DNA from: Symbiodinium natans
Taxonomy: Eukaryota; Sar; Dinophyceae; Suessiales; Symbiodiniaceae
Length of the DNA: 64,000 bases
Assembly: GCA_905221605.1 (NCBI GenBank)
Contig: CAJNDS010002235.1
Coordinates: 249,843-313,842, forward strand
Reading direction: 5' to 3'
This document shows positions 31,403 to 42,545 of this stretch, piece after piece; positions within the stretch are counted from its first letter, which is position 1; each line of letters starts with the position of its first letter. The notes beneath the pieces are model-generated. The model did not search any database. It was not told the DNA's origin and saw only the letters and a program-made list of their open reading frames with translations. The position numbers and the translations under genes were made by a program.

Positions 31403-34400
31403 TGAGGGGTTAGTGACTGCCCTAGAGGTTAGTCGTATGTCCCCCCGCTTCGTGTTGTTGTGATTTGGTAGGGGCCCAGAGGTTTGTATGAGTTGTTTTC
31501 TTCGTTCGTGTTGTAAGGGTTTTGTGAGGGCCCCGGAGGTTTGTCGCATGTCCGATTTCTTCGTGCTTGTAGGGTTTGGGGAGTGTCTAGATAATTGTCA
31601 AAAATCATTCCTTCCGCGCTCGTACTATGAGGGGCTAGTGGCTGCCCTAGAGGTTTGTTGTATATTCCCCCGCTTCGTGTTCCTGAGATTTGGTAGGGGC
31701 CAGAGGCTTGTCATATGTCCCCTCCCTTCGTCCCTTCGTGTTGTGAGGGTTGCATTCGGCCTTGGAGGTTTGTCGTATGTCCCCTTTCTTGGCGTCTAGA
31801 TGATTGTCATCATAAGTCATTTGCTTCCGTGGTCGTATTATGAGGGCTATTGACCGCCCTAGAGGTTTGTCGTATGCCCCCCTGCTTCGTGTTCCTGTGA
31901 GTTGGGAGCGGCCTAAAGGTTTATCTTTTGTCCCCTCCCTTCGTCCCTTCGTATTGTAAGGGTTTCGTGAGCGCTCTGGAGGTTTTTCATATGTCCCCTT
32001 TGTTCGTGCTTGTAGGGTTGAGGGAGTGTCTACATGATTATCATATATCATTTGCTTCCGCAGTCGCTATGAGGGTATTGATTGCCCTAAAGATTTCTCG
32101 TGTGCCCCCCCGCTTCGTATTCCTGTGATTTGGTAGGGGTCTAGAGGTTTGTCGTAATTCCTCTCCCTTCGTTCCTTCGTGGGATGTTTGCGTGTGTCCC
32201 CTTTCTTCGTGCTTGTAGGGTTTGGGGAGCCTAGACGACTGATATATATATATATATATATAATTCGATTCCGCGCTCGTATTGTGAGGGGCTAGTGATC
32301 GCCCTAGAGGTTTGTCGTATGTCCCCCCGATTCCTGTTCCTGAGATTTGGTAGGGGCCTAGAGCTTTGTCGTATGTCCCCTCCTTTCGCCCCTTCGTGTT
32401 GTAGGGGTTTTGTTGGGCCTTGAAGGCTTGTCGTGTGTCCCCTTTCTTCGTGCTTGGAGAGTTTGAGGAGCGTCGAGATGACTACCATACATCATTTGCT
32501 TCCGTGCTCGTACTATGTGCGGTTAGTGACTGCCCTAGAGGTTTGTCGTATGTCCCCTTCCTTCGTCCCTTCGCGTTGTATGGGTGGTAAGGGTTTTGTG
32601 AGGGCCCTGGAGGCTAGTCGTATATCCACTTTCTTCGAGCTTGTAGGGTTTGGGGGGGAGCGTCTAGAGTCTAGATGATCGTCATATATGATTTGCTTCC
32701 GTGCTCAAACTATGAGGGGCTAGTGACTGTCATAGAGGTTTGTCATTTGTCCCCCCCGTTTCCTTGGTCCTGTGATTTGGTAGGGGCTTAGAGGTTTGTC
32801 ATACGTTCCCTCGCTTCGTCCTTTCGTGTTGCAAGGGTTTTGTGAGAGCCCGGCAAATTTGCCGTATGTCCCTTTTCTTCTTGCTTGTAGGGTTTGGGGA
32901 GCGTCTCTAGACGACTGACATATGTAATTTGATTCCGGGCTCGTATTGTGCGGGGCTAGTGACTGCCCTAGAGGTTTGTCGTATGCCCTCCGCTTGTTCC
33001 TGTGATGTAGTAGGGGCCTACAGGTTTGTCGTGTGTCCCCTTTCTTGGCATCTAGATGATTGTCATAAGACATTTGCTTCTGTGGTCGTATTGTGAGGGC
33101 TATTGACTGCCCTAGAGGTTTGTCGTATGCCCCCCTGCTTCGTGTTCCTGTGAGTTGGGAGGGGCCTAGAGGTTTATCTTTTGTCCCCTCCCTTCGTCCC
33201 TTCGTGTTGTAAGGGTTTCGTGAGCGCTCTGGAGGTTTTTCGTATGTCCCCTTTGTTCGTGCTTGCAGGGTTTGGGGAGTGTCTAGATGATTATCATATA
33301 TCATTTGCTTCCGCAGTCGCTATGAGGGTATTGATTGCCCTAAAGATTTCTCGTGTGCCCCCCCGCTTCGTATTCCTATGATTTGGTAGGGGTCTAGAGG
33401 TTTGTCGTAATTCCTCTCCCTTCGTTCCTTCGTGGGATGTTTGCGTGTGTCCCCTTTCTTCGTGCTTGTAGGGTTTGGGGAGCCTAGACGACTGATATAT
33501 ATATATATATATATAATTCGATTCCGCGCTCGTATTGTGAGGGGCTAGTGATCGCCCTAGAGGTTTGTCGTATGTCCCCCCGATTCCTGTTCCTGAGCTT
33601 TGGTAGGGGCCTAGAGCTTTGTCGTATGTCCCCTCCTTTCGCCCCTTCGTGTTGTAGGGTTTGTTGGGCCTTGAAGGTTTGTCGTGTGTCCCCTTTCTTC
33701 GAGCTTGGAGAATTGAGGAGTGTCGAGATGATTACCATACATCATTTGCTTCCGTGCTCGTACTATGTGGGGTTAGTGACTGCCCTAGAGGTTTGTCGTA
33801 TGTCCCCTTCCTTCGTCCCTTCGCGTTGTATGGGTGGTAAGGGTTTTGTGAGGGCCCTGGAGGCTAGTCGTATATCCACTTTCTTCGAGCTTGTAGGGTT
33901 TGGGGGGAGCGTCTAGAGTCTAGATGATCGTCATATATGATTTGCTTCCGTGCTCAAACTATGAGGGGCTAGTGGCTGTCCTAGAGGTTTGTCATTTGTC
34001 CCCCCCGTTTCCTTGGTCCTGTGATTTGGTAGGGGCTTAGAGGTTTGTCATACGTTCCCTCGCTTCGTCCTTTCGTGTTGCGAGGGTCTTGTGAGAGCCC
34101 TGCAAATTTGCCGTGTGTCCCCTTTCTTCTCACTTGTAGGGTTTGGGGAGCGTCTAGACGACTGACATATAATTTGATTCCGTGCTCGTATTGTGAGGGG
34201 CTAGTGATTGCCCTAGAGGTTTGTCGTATGTCCCCCCGATTCCTGTTCCTGAGATTTGGTAGGGGCTTAGAGCTTTGTCGTATGTCCCCTCCTTTCGCCC
34301 CTTCGTGTTGTAGGGGTTTTGTTGGGCCTTGAAGGGTTGTCGTGTGTCCCCTTTCTTCGTGCTTGGAGAGTTTGAGGAGCGTCGAGATGATTACCATACA

Positions 34401-35786
34401 TCATTTGCTTCCGTGCTCGTACTATGTGGGGTTACTGACTGCCCTAGAGGTTTGTCGTATGTCCCCTTCCTTCGTCCCTTCGCGTTGTATGGGTGGTAAG
34501 GGTTTTGTGAGGGCCCTGGAGGCTAGTCGTATATCCACTTTCTTCGAGCTTGTAGGGTTTGGGGGAGCGTCTAGAGTCTAGATGATCGTCATATATGATT
34601 TGCTTCCGTGCTCAAACTATGAGGGGCTAGTGGCTGTCCTAGAGGTTTGTCATTTGTCCCCCCCGTTTCCTTGGTCCTGTGATTTGGTAGGGGCTTAGAG
34701 GTTTGTCATACGTTCCCTCGCTTCGTCCTTTCGTGTTGCAAGGGTTTTTGTGAGAGCCCTGCAAATTTGCCGTGTGTCCCCTTTCTTCTCACTTGTAGGG
34801 TTTGGGGAGCGTCTAGACGACTGACATATAACTTGAGTCCGTGCTCGTATTGTGAGGGGCTAGTGACTGCCCTAGGGGTTTGTCGTATGCCCCCCCCCCC
34901 GCTTCCTTGTTCCTGTGATGTAGTAGGGGCCTACAGGTTTGTCGTATGTCCCCTGCCTTCGTCCCTTCGTGTTGTAAGGCTGATAAAATTTTTCTGAGGG
35001 CCCTTGGAGATTTGTCGTATGTCCCCACGCTTCGTGTTCCTGAGATTTGGTAGGGGCCAGAGACTTGTCGAATGTCCCCTCCTTTCGTCCCTTCGTGTTG
35101 AAATTGCTTTGTTGGGGGAAGGTTTGTCGTATGTCACCTTTCTTTCTTCTTAGAGGGTTTGGGGATCTTCTAGAAAACTGTCATATATCATTTGCTTCCG
35201 TGCTCGTATTATGAGGGGCTGGTGTTTGTCATAGAGGTTTGTCGTATGTCCCGCCGCTTTCTGTTCCTGCGATGTGGTAGGGGCCTAAAGAGGTATGTCG
35301 TGTGCCCCCTCCCTTCGTCCCTTTGAGTTGCAAGGGTTTTGTTGGACCTGGAAGATTTATCGTATGTCTCCTTTCTTCGTGCTTGTAGGGCGTGGGGAGC
35401 GTCTAGATGATTATCATATATGATTTGCTTCCGTGCTCGTATTATGAGGGGCTAGTGACTGCCCTAGAGGTTTGTTTTATGTCTCCCTGCTTCGTGTTCA
35501 TGTCATTTGCTAGGGTCCTGGAGATTTGTCGTATGTCATTTTACCATATACGAAATTAGATACAATCCCTTCGTCCCTTCGTGTTGTAAGGGTTTCGTGA
35601 GGGTCCTAGAGGTTTGTCGTATGTGCCCTTCCTTCGTCCCTTCTTGTTGTAAGGGTTTTGTGAGGGCCCTGCAAATTTGCCGTATGTCCCTTTCTTCGTG
35701 CTTGTAGGATTTGGGCAGCGTCTAGATGATTGTCATTATCATTTGCTTCCGTGCTCGTACTATGAGGCGCTAGTAACTGCCCTAGA
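31403..35786 (+). repeat. Tandem array, forward arm, with 1.25-kb and 0.65-kb higher-order repeats
   Basis: The basic module is AGGTTTGTCGTATGTCCCC followed by one of three linkers (CGCTTCGTGTTCCTG, CCTTCGTCCCTTCGTGTTG, TTTCTTCGTGCTTGTAGGG). Sets of two to three modules end in a TCATTTGCTTCCGTGCTCG block. Matching blocks lie ~1,250 bases apart (32050 and 33305, 32263 and 33519, 32492 and 33744) and then ~655 apart (33744 and 34400, 33943 and 34597). Minus-strand frames of up to 194 codons with KGTYDKPLG-like repeats arise from it, without support as genes. Confidence 0.92.
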
Positions 35787-36478
35787 CCTTCAGGGCCCTC
35801 ACAAAACCCTTACAACACGAAGGGACGAAGGGAGACGACATACGACAAACCTCTATCATCTAGATGCTCCCCAAACCCTACAAGCAAGAAGAAAGGGGAC
35901 ATACGACAAACCTCCAGGGCCCTCACAGAACCCTTACAATAGGAAGGAGTGAAGGGAGGCGACACACTACAAACCTTTAGGCCCCTACCAAATCACAGGA
36001 TCACGAAGCGGGGGCGTCATCTGACAAACCTCCAGGCCAATCACTAGCCCCTCATAATACGAGCACGGAAGCACATGATATGTGATTATCATCTACACAC
36101 TCCCCAGACCCTACAAGCACGAACAAAGGGGACATACGACAAACCTCCAGGACCCTCCCAAAACCCTTACAACACGAAGGGACGAAGGGAGGGGACACAC
36201 GACAAACCTTTAGCCCCCTACCAAATCACAGGAACACGAAGCGGGGGGACATACGACAAACCTCTAGGGCAGGCACTAGCCCTCATAATACGAGCACGGA
36301 AACACATCATATATGATAATCATTTTGATGCTCCCCCAAAACCTATAAGAACGAGAAAGGGGAAGCACACAAACCTCCAAAGCCCTTACAAAACCCTTAC
36401 AACACGAAGGGACGAAGGGAGGGGACATACGACAAACCTCTGGACCCTACCAAGTCACAGGAAACACGAAGCGAGGGT
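35787..36478 (-). repeat. Tandem array, reverse arm of the foldback
   Basis: From about 35787 the modules read as the reverse complement (GGGGACATACGACAAACCTC), giving two to three full sets that can pair with the forward arm. The switch occurs between CTGCCCTAGA and CCTTCAGGGCCCTC. Confidence 0.92.
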
Positions 36479-36521
36479 GCTTGCCTAAGTCTGGCTGTTG
36501 GCCGGCTGGATCTACATTTAC

Positions 36522-36633
36522 TGCTACTACTACTACTACTACTACTACTACTGCTACTACTACTACTACTACTCCTACTACTACTACTACTCCTACTACT
36601 CCTACTACTACTACTACTACCACTACTACTTTC
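36522..36633. repeat. TAC/ACT trinucleotide microsatellite
   Basis: (TAC)n with TGC and TCC variants, just inside the right inverted repeat of the 7.5-kb composite. Confidence 0.95.
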
Positions 36634-36779
36634 AAGAAGTTTTGTAAATAGTAAACAAAGGGGCGTGCCAAATAGACCCTAAAGGTCCATGCCACTCAGG
36701 GTTATAGGGTTCTTGGGCTCCACCTTCGAGAGTTCTGGCATTTTAGGACCTGATCAGTGTTCTAAGGCTCTAGAGTTCT

Positions 36780-36870
36780 AGACTTCTAGTGGTTTAGGGC
36801 TTCAGGGCTTTAGGGCTTTAAGGCTTGAGGGCTTGAAGGCTTTAGGGCGTTAGGGCTTTAGCACGCGTAA
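36780..36870 (+). repeat. Fossil of GGGCTTTA-type repeats
   Basis: Successive GGGCTTTA, GGGCTTGA and GGGCGTTA octamers, a variant not dominant elsewhere. Confidence 0.7.
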
Positions 36871-37160
36871 AGTTGTTCTAGCCCATTAAGGCCCATTGTG
36901 CTTGTTATTTCGGGTGTCACCCCTTATAGAAGCGCCCAAGCAACTCTAAAGGTTTTGGGGCTTTAGGGCTTGCCTGCAGCTAGGGCACTAGCAGCATTGG
37001 CCGTACGCTTAAGCAAAGATCGCTTTTGAGTGTAAGGGGGTTATGTTCTTACGGTTCGCTTGTCCCCTATGGTTGGGCGAAGAGCTAGGATGGTCTGCAG
37101 GGCCTATGCAGTCAAGGCATTCACCTCCCGGAAACCTTAGACTAGGAGTCCTACTGCCAT

Positions 37161-37289
37161 ACTCAAAGGGTCAGAGGACTTAGCAAGTAGGGTTATGATT
37201 AGGGCAACTATTGTTAAGCTAAAATTACTTATAACTCCAATCAGGGCACTTGTAACTCTACTTACTAAGTCCCATGATGCTCCAAGTAC
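37161..37289. mobile_element. MITE-like element, family F2
   Basis: GGACTTAGCAAGTAGGGTTA pairs with the right end CTACTTACTAAGTCC; inner GGGCAACTATTGTTA. Matches 53101-53223 in outline. Confidence 0.75.
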
Positions 37290-37690
37290 TCAAGGCCCAG
37301 AGCTCGGCTGGTCACTGGACATATGTTTGCCGCACATCACATATGCGCAGTGGTGGCAAGTTCTTGACACTGTCTACTCCACGGCTACTTTTGGTTGCGC
37401 TGGAACCCCGCCACGCTGCATATGATAAGATCTCATGGGGAGAGAGAGAGAGAGAGGTTGTTCTTGTTATCTGGGCCTTCCCGATTTGATGCAAGGATAC
37501 AACGATGAATGTGAAAAAGTGATGTGCCAATGTCTTACACCAAGACTGCCTTTCTGGGCCACACTGCCTGTTGAAAGGAAGATCCAGGACTCTCGTGGAT
37601 AGATCCGTTAGCTCACAGAGAAGCACCTCAGCCGAACAGCTACTTGCAGTCGCAAACCCTCGATACCAAACAAGCGGTTTCTCCAAGCTG
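37290..37690. other. Non-repetitive spacer with one long minus-strand frame
   Basis: A 132-codon minus frame (37312-37710) starts within telomere-like sequence and has no recognisable motif. A (GA)n tract lies at 37440-37456. I do not call a gene. Confidence 0.55.
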
Positions 37691-38035
37691 GCCCAGACCC
37701 TAAATCCCAAACCCTAACCCTAAACCCTAAACCCTAAACTGGCCCAGCGGCACACAAGGCCGTCGGCAAAGCTCCGGATGTCCGTAACTTCCAGGGTTCT
37801 GGCCGTGATACGCTTTGGTCATCAAGTCCTCGACCCACTGCCGCATGACTTGTGCAAGTCATGTCAGGGGTTGAGGGTATGGGGCCGGTCATAGGTTGTG
37901 AAAGGGGTGTAGGGTTTAGGGCTTAGGGTTTAGGGTTGCGCTGCAACCTAACCTCGGCCTGGGGCGGCGCACAGGCCCCTCGACCTTGATGGCGCAAGCC
38001 GCCCTGACCGACCGTGAGACTTCCTGGACGATTCC

Positions 38036-38076
38036 CCCCCCCCCCCCCCCCACCCCCCGAAAAAAAAAAAAAAAAC
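38036..38076. repeat. C-tract followed by A-tract
   Basis: About 18 Cs, ACCCCCC, then about 15 As. Confidence 0.93.
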
Positions 38077-38236
38077 TCAACCCTAAACCCTTAACTCTAA
38101 ACCCTAAACCCTAAACCCGTTGGGAACCTTGGAACTGCGTGCTGTCGGATCACAACGTGTTGAAGGAAGCCCGGAACAAACTACTGGACGGAAGAAAGGA
38201 GGGGCAAGTGGGGTAAGTAGGCAGCTGACTTGAGTT

Positions 38237-38331
38237 TACCCAAAGGCTCCTAGGTAGTACATTTTTGGGGTAGTATATTAGAATCCCCTATAAAGAACCC
38301 AAACAGGAACTACATTGGAGCCTTTTGGGTA
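38237..38331. mobile_element. 95-bp MITE-like element, family F7
   Basis: Ends TACCCAAAGGCTCC / GGAGCCTTTTGGGTA, with one extra T in the right arm. Centre TAGTATATTAGAATCCCCTA as in 15793-15886. Confidence 0.85.
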
Positions 38332-38468
38332 GGCCTACGCCTGAAAAGGAGTAGGTTTGGGTGGCTTTGCCGCTTGGATGGCCTGGGGGTGGGAGAAAAA
38401 GGTGTTAGATGGCCCTCCACAAACGGGCCAGAGCTCCGCATCGCACCTGACGAATCTTTCGAGCTTAT

Positions 38469-38523
38469 TGGGTTTAGGGTTTAGGGTTTAGGGTTTAGGG
38501 TTTAGGGTTTAGGGTTTAGGGTT
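38469..38523 (+). repeat. Telomere-like block, TTTAGGG orientation
   Basis: Eight pure units. Confidence 0.96.
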
Positions 38524-38705
38524 CCTCCACGACATCTGCAAACCCAAACCCTACACCCTAGACCCTAAGCCCTTTACGACTCAGGGGGTGAACTTAAGCT
38601 TAGATGCCGTGTGGGATTGGCTCAGACGTTGAGGCTCTTGCCAAAAGGGTTTAGGGTTTTGGGGAAGTACTTTTTACTTTCTGGATGAGAGATGTTTTTC
38701 GTCGG

Positions 38706-38813
38706 ACCCTAAACCCTAAACCCTAAACCCTAAACCCTAAACCCTAAACCCTAAACCCTAAACCCTAAACCCTAAACCCTAAACCCTAAACCCTAAACCC
38801 TAAACCCGAAACC
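38706..38813 (-). repeat. Telomere-like block, CCCTAAA orientation
   Basis: Fifteen nearly pure units. Confidence 0.96.
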
Positions 38814-38880
38814 AAAGCTCTCTCTCACCTTGCCTTGATGCCTGAAAAGTGAGCCCAACACCGATTCATCTAGGGAAAAC

Positions 38881-38981
38881 TTGGGATGTTCCGCCTTTTC
38901 CTAACAGTCCTTGATAGGGACTATAAGCGGGGGTACTATAATCCCTATTAAGGACTGTTAGTATCTGAGGGAACACCCCAA
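38881..38981. mobile_element. 101-bp MITE-like element F3, complete
   Basis: Ends TTGGGATGTTCCGCC / GGGAACACCCCAA; inner CTAACAGTCCTTGATAGGGA pairs with TCCCTATTAAGGACTGTTAG. It shows what the truncated copies at 1147 and 11443 have lost. Confidence 0.85.
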
Positions 38982-39067
38982 GACAACACCTCACAAGCCT
39001 GAACAAGGATCCGTTTATTTGTCGTTCGTAGGAGTCAGGAGTGAAGTCCTCCGAGGTGCCCAATACT

Positions 39068-39163
39068 CCCTAAACCCAAAACCGTAAACCCTAAACCCTA
39101 AACCCTGAACCCTGAACCCTAAACCCTAAACCCTAAACCCTAAACCCTAAACCCTAAACCCTC
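39068..39163 (-). repeat. Telomere-like block, CCCTAAA orientation
   Basis: Thirteen units with two adjacent CCCTGAA variants. Confidence 0.95.
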
Positions 39164-39718
39164 GCGAATGTACAATGAACTCCGCAAGGTCTATCCCCCT
39201 AAGCCCTCAACCCCAAGCACTCAAAACCCAAACCCCACAACCCTACCAACAAAAAAGCACCCCCAAACCCAAAACCCTGAACCCTAAACCTTAAGCCTTC
39301 AACCGGGTTTTAGGGTTGAGCGATTACGTCCTCATGGGGCGGTTGAGGTTTATAGGGCGATTGTACAAGGCGCAACATCCCAACCAGTAGTCCTAACAGT
39401 TCCAAGGCTCCCTCATGCTTGGCTCCGGCATTTCTTCCGACAGCCAGTCGAGGGAATCCCTTTGCCTGCAGGGTTCCCCTTCCTCCCCCGCCCGCGCAAA
39501 AAAAAGCAGTTTTAGTGGTAAGGGTTGGTAAGATTTGGCTTGAACAGGGTTTAAGGTTTACTGAACCCTAAACCCTAAACTCTAAATCCTAAACCCTAAA
39601 CCACAGATTCAGGTTGGGGTGACAACGTTCCTGGGCCTTGCGTTTGAAGATATGGGGAGTTGCAAGCCTGGGCAAAAGGTTATCGCCCTACCCAGGAACC
39701 CTCCAAGGGGACGATCAT

Positions 39719-39828
39719 ACTTAGGATAGGCTTTTGGGGGCTACTGTAGTATAGTTGCATAGGTATGGACCATAAGGTGATAGTATCGGCAACTATTCCG
39801 AGCCCTATACTACGCCCAGACATCCTGG
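39719..39828. mobile_element. MITE-like element, family F10
   Basis: Core TTTTGGGGGCTACTGTAGTA and AACTATTCCGAGCCCTATAC. TAGTATAG and CTATACTA form inverted inner ends. Confidence 0.65.
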
Positions 39829-40480
39829 TTCTTGGGGGGAGTGAAGAAACCAAACCTAAACCCTGGACCCTAAACCCTGAACTCTAAACCCTCAACCTCA
39901 GACACAAAACCATGGACCCTACCAGACACCCCTCAACAAAACATGTACAACTATATATATATATACACACCTACATAATGACAATGATAGCGATTATGAA
40001 ACATATTATAGTAGTCATACTGACATACGAAAGTAAACGGATACATAGTACCAAGAAGAAGACAATTAATAAGCTTAGCATTCGTGCCGCAGCGTATCCT
40101 TAATTCGCTTAATATCCCTAACAAATCTTAATCATGGAGGGGACCTAGGGGGCGGGGGTAGCCGTAAACCCTGAACCCTAAAACCCCAAGAGGGTTTAGG
40201 GTTTAGGGTTTAGGGTTTAGGGTTTAGCATAAGCCCTGAGCCCTGACCCCCCAAGGCCCGCCTCAACTCTGGTGGGGGCTTCAGATCGATCTCGAGAGGT
40301 CCCTCCAGGGCCATGGGGCTTAGGGTTTAGGGTATAGGGGTTTTGCCAGCTATAGGGCTCAGGGTTTACGGTTTCCGTGTTTCGGCTTTAAGTCACATGT
40401 GGGTGAGCTGCTTCGGGTTTGCAAGGTTTATAGGAACCACATGGGCCCCTCAGCGTTGGGTCCGCTCCCCTTGTTTATAG

Positions 40481-40563
40481 GGATCCGAAGTACGGGCCCT
40501 TATTATCGTGTACACAAGGGTTATATAGCAAGGGACCCAACCTGAGGGCCCATACTTGGAACC
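40481..40563. mobile_element. 83-bp palindromic element, single copy here
   Basis: GGATCCGAAGTACGGGCCCT pairs with AGGGCCCATACTTGGAACC, two mismatches. A half-copy (GGGCCCATACTTCAGAACC) is near 51758. Confidence 0.7.
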
Positions 40564-40735
40564 TTCTAGCATTTTTGCTTGCAGGAAGTTGAGGGGGCTA
40601 GAGGGCGATCCTAAACCCTAAACCCAAAGCCCTAAACCCTAAACGCATCCAAAGCGAAGAGAAGGTTAAGGGTTTGACACCGGGACGTAGGGTCAAGGGG
40701 TTTAGGAGTTTGGGGGTTAGGTAAACTCTGGGTCA

Positions 40736-40878
40736 CTAAACCCTAAACCCTAAACCCTAAACCCTAAACCCTAAACCCCAAACCCCAAACCCCAAACCCC
40801 AAACCCTAAACCCTAAACCCTAAACCCTAAACCCTAAACCCTAAACCCCAACCCCAAACCCCAAATCCCAAACCCTGC
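40736..40878 (-). repeat. Telomere-like block with CCCCAAA clusters
   Basis: CCCTAAA x5, CCCCAAA x4, CCCTAAA x6, then CCCCAAA/CCCCAAC/TCCCAAA. Confidence 0.96.
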
Positions 40879-40982
40879 ACCGTCAAGGCGCCCTTCAGCG
40901 CAAAGCCTACTGTAAGAGTGTAGGAAGTTGAGGCTTTTGAGGGGGTCTTGTGGTGCGGAAGGCAGCGGAGTGATTGTGACGG

Positions 40983-41072
40983 TTTAGGCTTAGGGTGTAG
41001 GGTGCAGGGTGTAGGTTTTCGGGTTTAGGGTTTTTAGGGTTTAGGGTTTCGGGTTTAGGGTTTAGGGTTTAG
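40983..41072 (+). repeat. Degenerate telomere-like block, TTTAGGG orientation
   Basis: TGTAGGG, TGCAGGG, TTTCGGG and TTTAGGG mixed. Confidence 0.9.
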
Positions 41073-41483
41073 TGCCAGACAGGCGCAACCCCAATTAGTC
41101 CCCGGCATGGCAGGCAGAGCAGTGCACGTCTTGTACTAGGTTTGAGGTTTGCGTGATGCTGTAGGTGCAAAAACCCCTAACCGCTAAAGAGCCCCCACAA
41201 CTTAGGGTTTACTGACATTTTCCACCAAGGACCACAATCCGGCTGTTATAAATACTTGCATATACATAGGTATACGGTATATGGGTAGATGGTTATCTAC
41301 TTATCTTTAGCTACTTTTAGCGGGAGATGTGGGGAAATGAGTCTGAAACCCAAAGGGGTCTCTGCCCAGCCTGATATCCGGCAAGTGGAAGCGGAAATGC
41401 GCCCATGCTGGAGGACAGGCAATGTGATGGCACCTGCCAGTTCATCGTTCCCTGCGGGGCTTGTGATGGGCTGGCGAAGACCT

Positions 41484-41586
41484 CTATACTCCCCGTAGAA
41501 CCTTAACAAAACTACTTACCATTCTGAATATTCCCTTGGGTTGTATATAAAATATAACTACGAAATAAATCCCAAAGGGGCTGTAG
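41484..41586. mobile_element. MITE-like element, family F9
   Basis: Ends CTATACTCCCCGTAGAACC / CCCAAAGGGGCTGTAG, inner TTCCCTTGGGTTGTATATAAA. Confidence 0.75.
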
Positions 41587-41670
41587 ACCTAGGTTAACCC
41601 ATTCTGAGCGATCTGAGGATCTAGGCTGGAGTGTGGAGTGCGCTACGAAAGGAGACCCAGGAAAGAGGGA

Positions 41671-41756
41671 GGGTTTAGGGTTTAGGGTTTCGGGTTTCGG
41701 GTTTAGGGGCTAAGCCCCTAAACCCTAAACCCTAAACCCGAAACCCTGAACCCTAC
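41671..41756. repeat. Telomere-like block with head-to-head junction
   Basis: TTTAGGG and TTTCGGG units converge on CCCTAAA and CCCGAAA units across the palindrome AGGGGCTAAGCCCCT (about 41705-41719). Even the CGGG variants mirror each other. Confidence 0.93.
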
Positions 41757-42316
41757 GGCTTGCGAGACCTGTGAGCTGCTGGGCGTAGGTGGGACCCTCT
41801 GAGCCCCTGAAGCATCAACGGCTAAACCCTAAAACATGCTTCGCGGCGGCTGGCGCAGAATGTTTAGGGTTTAGGGTTTAGGGTTTAAGGTTTAGGGTTT
41901 AGGCTTTACAACCTAGAACCATATGACCCATGTCCGCACTTGCAAGAATTCATTCACGAAAAAACGTTTACAGCTTTGGTTGCAGGTGTTCTAGTGTAAA
42001 AGGAACCTTCTCATCGAAGATTCCAGGGCGAAGATCGGGTCCGGACAACCGCTTCTAAGGTCAGAACATAGTATTCCTAAAGCCTAAACCCTAAACCCTC
42101 AACCCTAAATGTTTGGGTTCATTCGGCATCAACTTGAAGGCTTCCACGGGATCTAGGCTGAGGGGCCTCTCTCGTCGAGTTCCGCGTCCGAGTACACGTT
42201 TAGAAGTCAGCTTTAAGTCTTCTACAGGAGCAGTCTGCGCCGAACGGCCCTCCGCCTCCTCCTCCTAACCCTCCAGCAGCAAGAGCGTGTAGGGTTCGGG
42301 GTTTAAGGGTTAAGGC

Positions 42317-42400
42317 TTGGGATGTTCGCCCTTATACTAACAGTCCTAGATAGGGATTCTAGTACCCCCGATGAAAATCCCAATGAAGGGCTGTCAGTAT
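42317..42400. mobile_element. Truncated MITE-like element F3
   Basis: Starts TTGGGATGTTCGCCCTTATA. It stops after GGGCTGTCAGTAT, the same place where copies 1147 and 11443 stop, but here no telomere-like repeat follows. Confidence 0.7.
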
Positions 42401-42438
42401 GTTAGTATCATGATGAATATAGGGTTTAAGGCTGAGGG

Positions 42439-42545
42439 CTTATACTACACTCCCCTTAGAACCTGAATAAACACATGGCTTGCAATATCTTCTTGGGTTT
42501 TACATCAAAAAATGAAAGAACTTCCCAAGGGGGATATAGTATAAG
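42439..42545. mobile_element. MITE-like element, family F9
   Basis: Ends CTTATACTACACTCCCC / GGGGGATATAGTATAAG, the most complete inverted ends of the family. Confidence 0.8.

Larger units (their letters stand above)
29158..36688. mobile_element. 7.5-kb composite bounded by ~32-bp terminal inverted repeats
   Basis: GGACCTTTAGGGTCTATTTG at 29158 continues as GCACGCCTCTTT. Its reverse complement ends at 36688 with one mismatch in 32 (GCACGCCC). The 10-mer TCAGGGTTAT lies just outside each end, at 29142-29151 and 36696-36705, which may be a target duplication. The interior is, in order, an AT-rich palindrome array, a TTTAGGG block, a CCCCATCAT minisatellite, a 5-kb foldback tandem array and a TAC microsatellite. 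No transposase was seen, so it would be a non-autonomous foldback-type element. The only telomere-like block inside is at 30834-30919. Confidence 0.72.

Noticed and set aside
31035-31463. 142-codon Pro/Ile/His-rich frame
   Set aside because: Translation of the CCCCATCAT minisatellite; two frames are open at once.
31403-36478. CRISPR-like array: 19-base repeat at 60-90-base spacing
   Set aside because: Linkers are three recurring types, not unique spacers, repeats are not palindromic, and the surroundings are eukaryotic.
37312-37710. 132-codon minus-strand frame as a gene
   Set aside because: It starts in telomere-like sequence, shows no motif and opposes other frames of similar quality.
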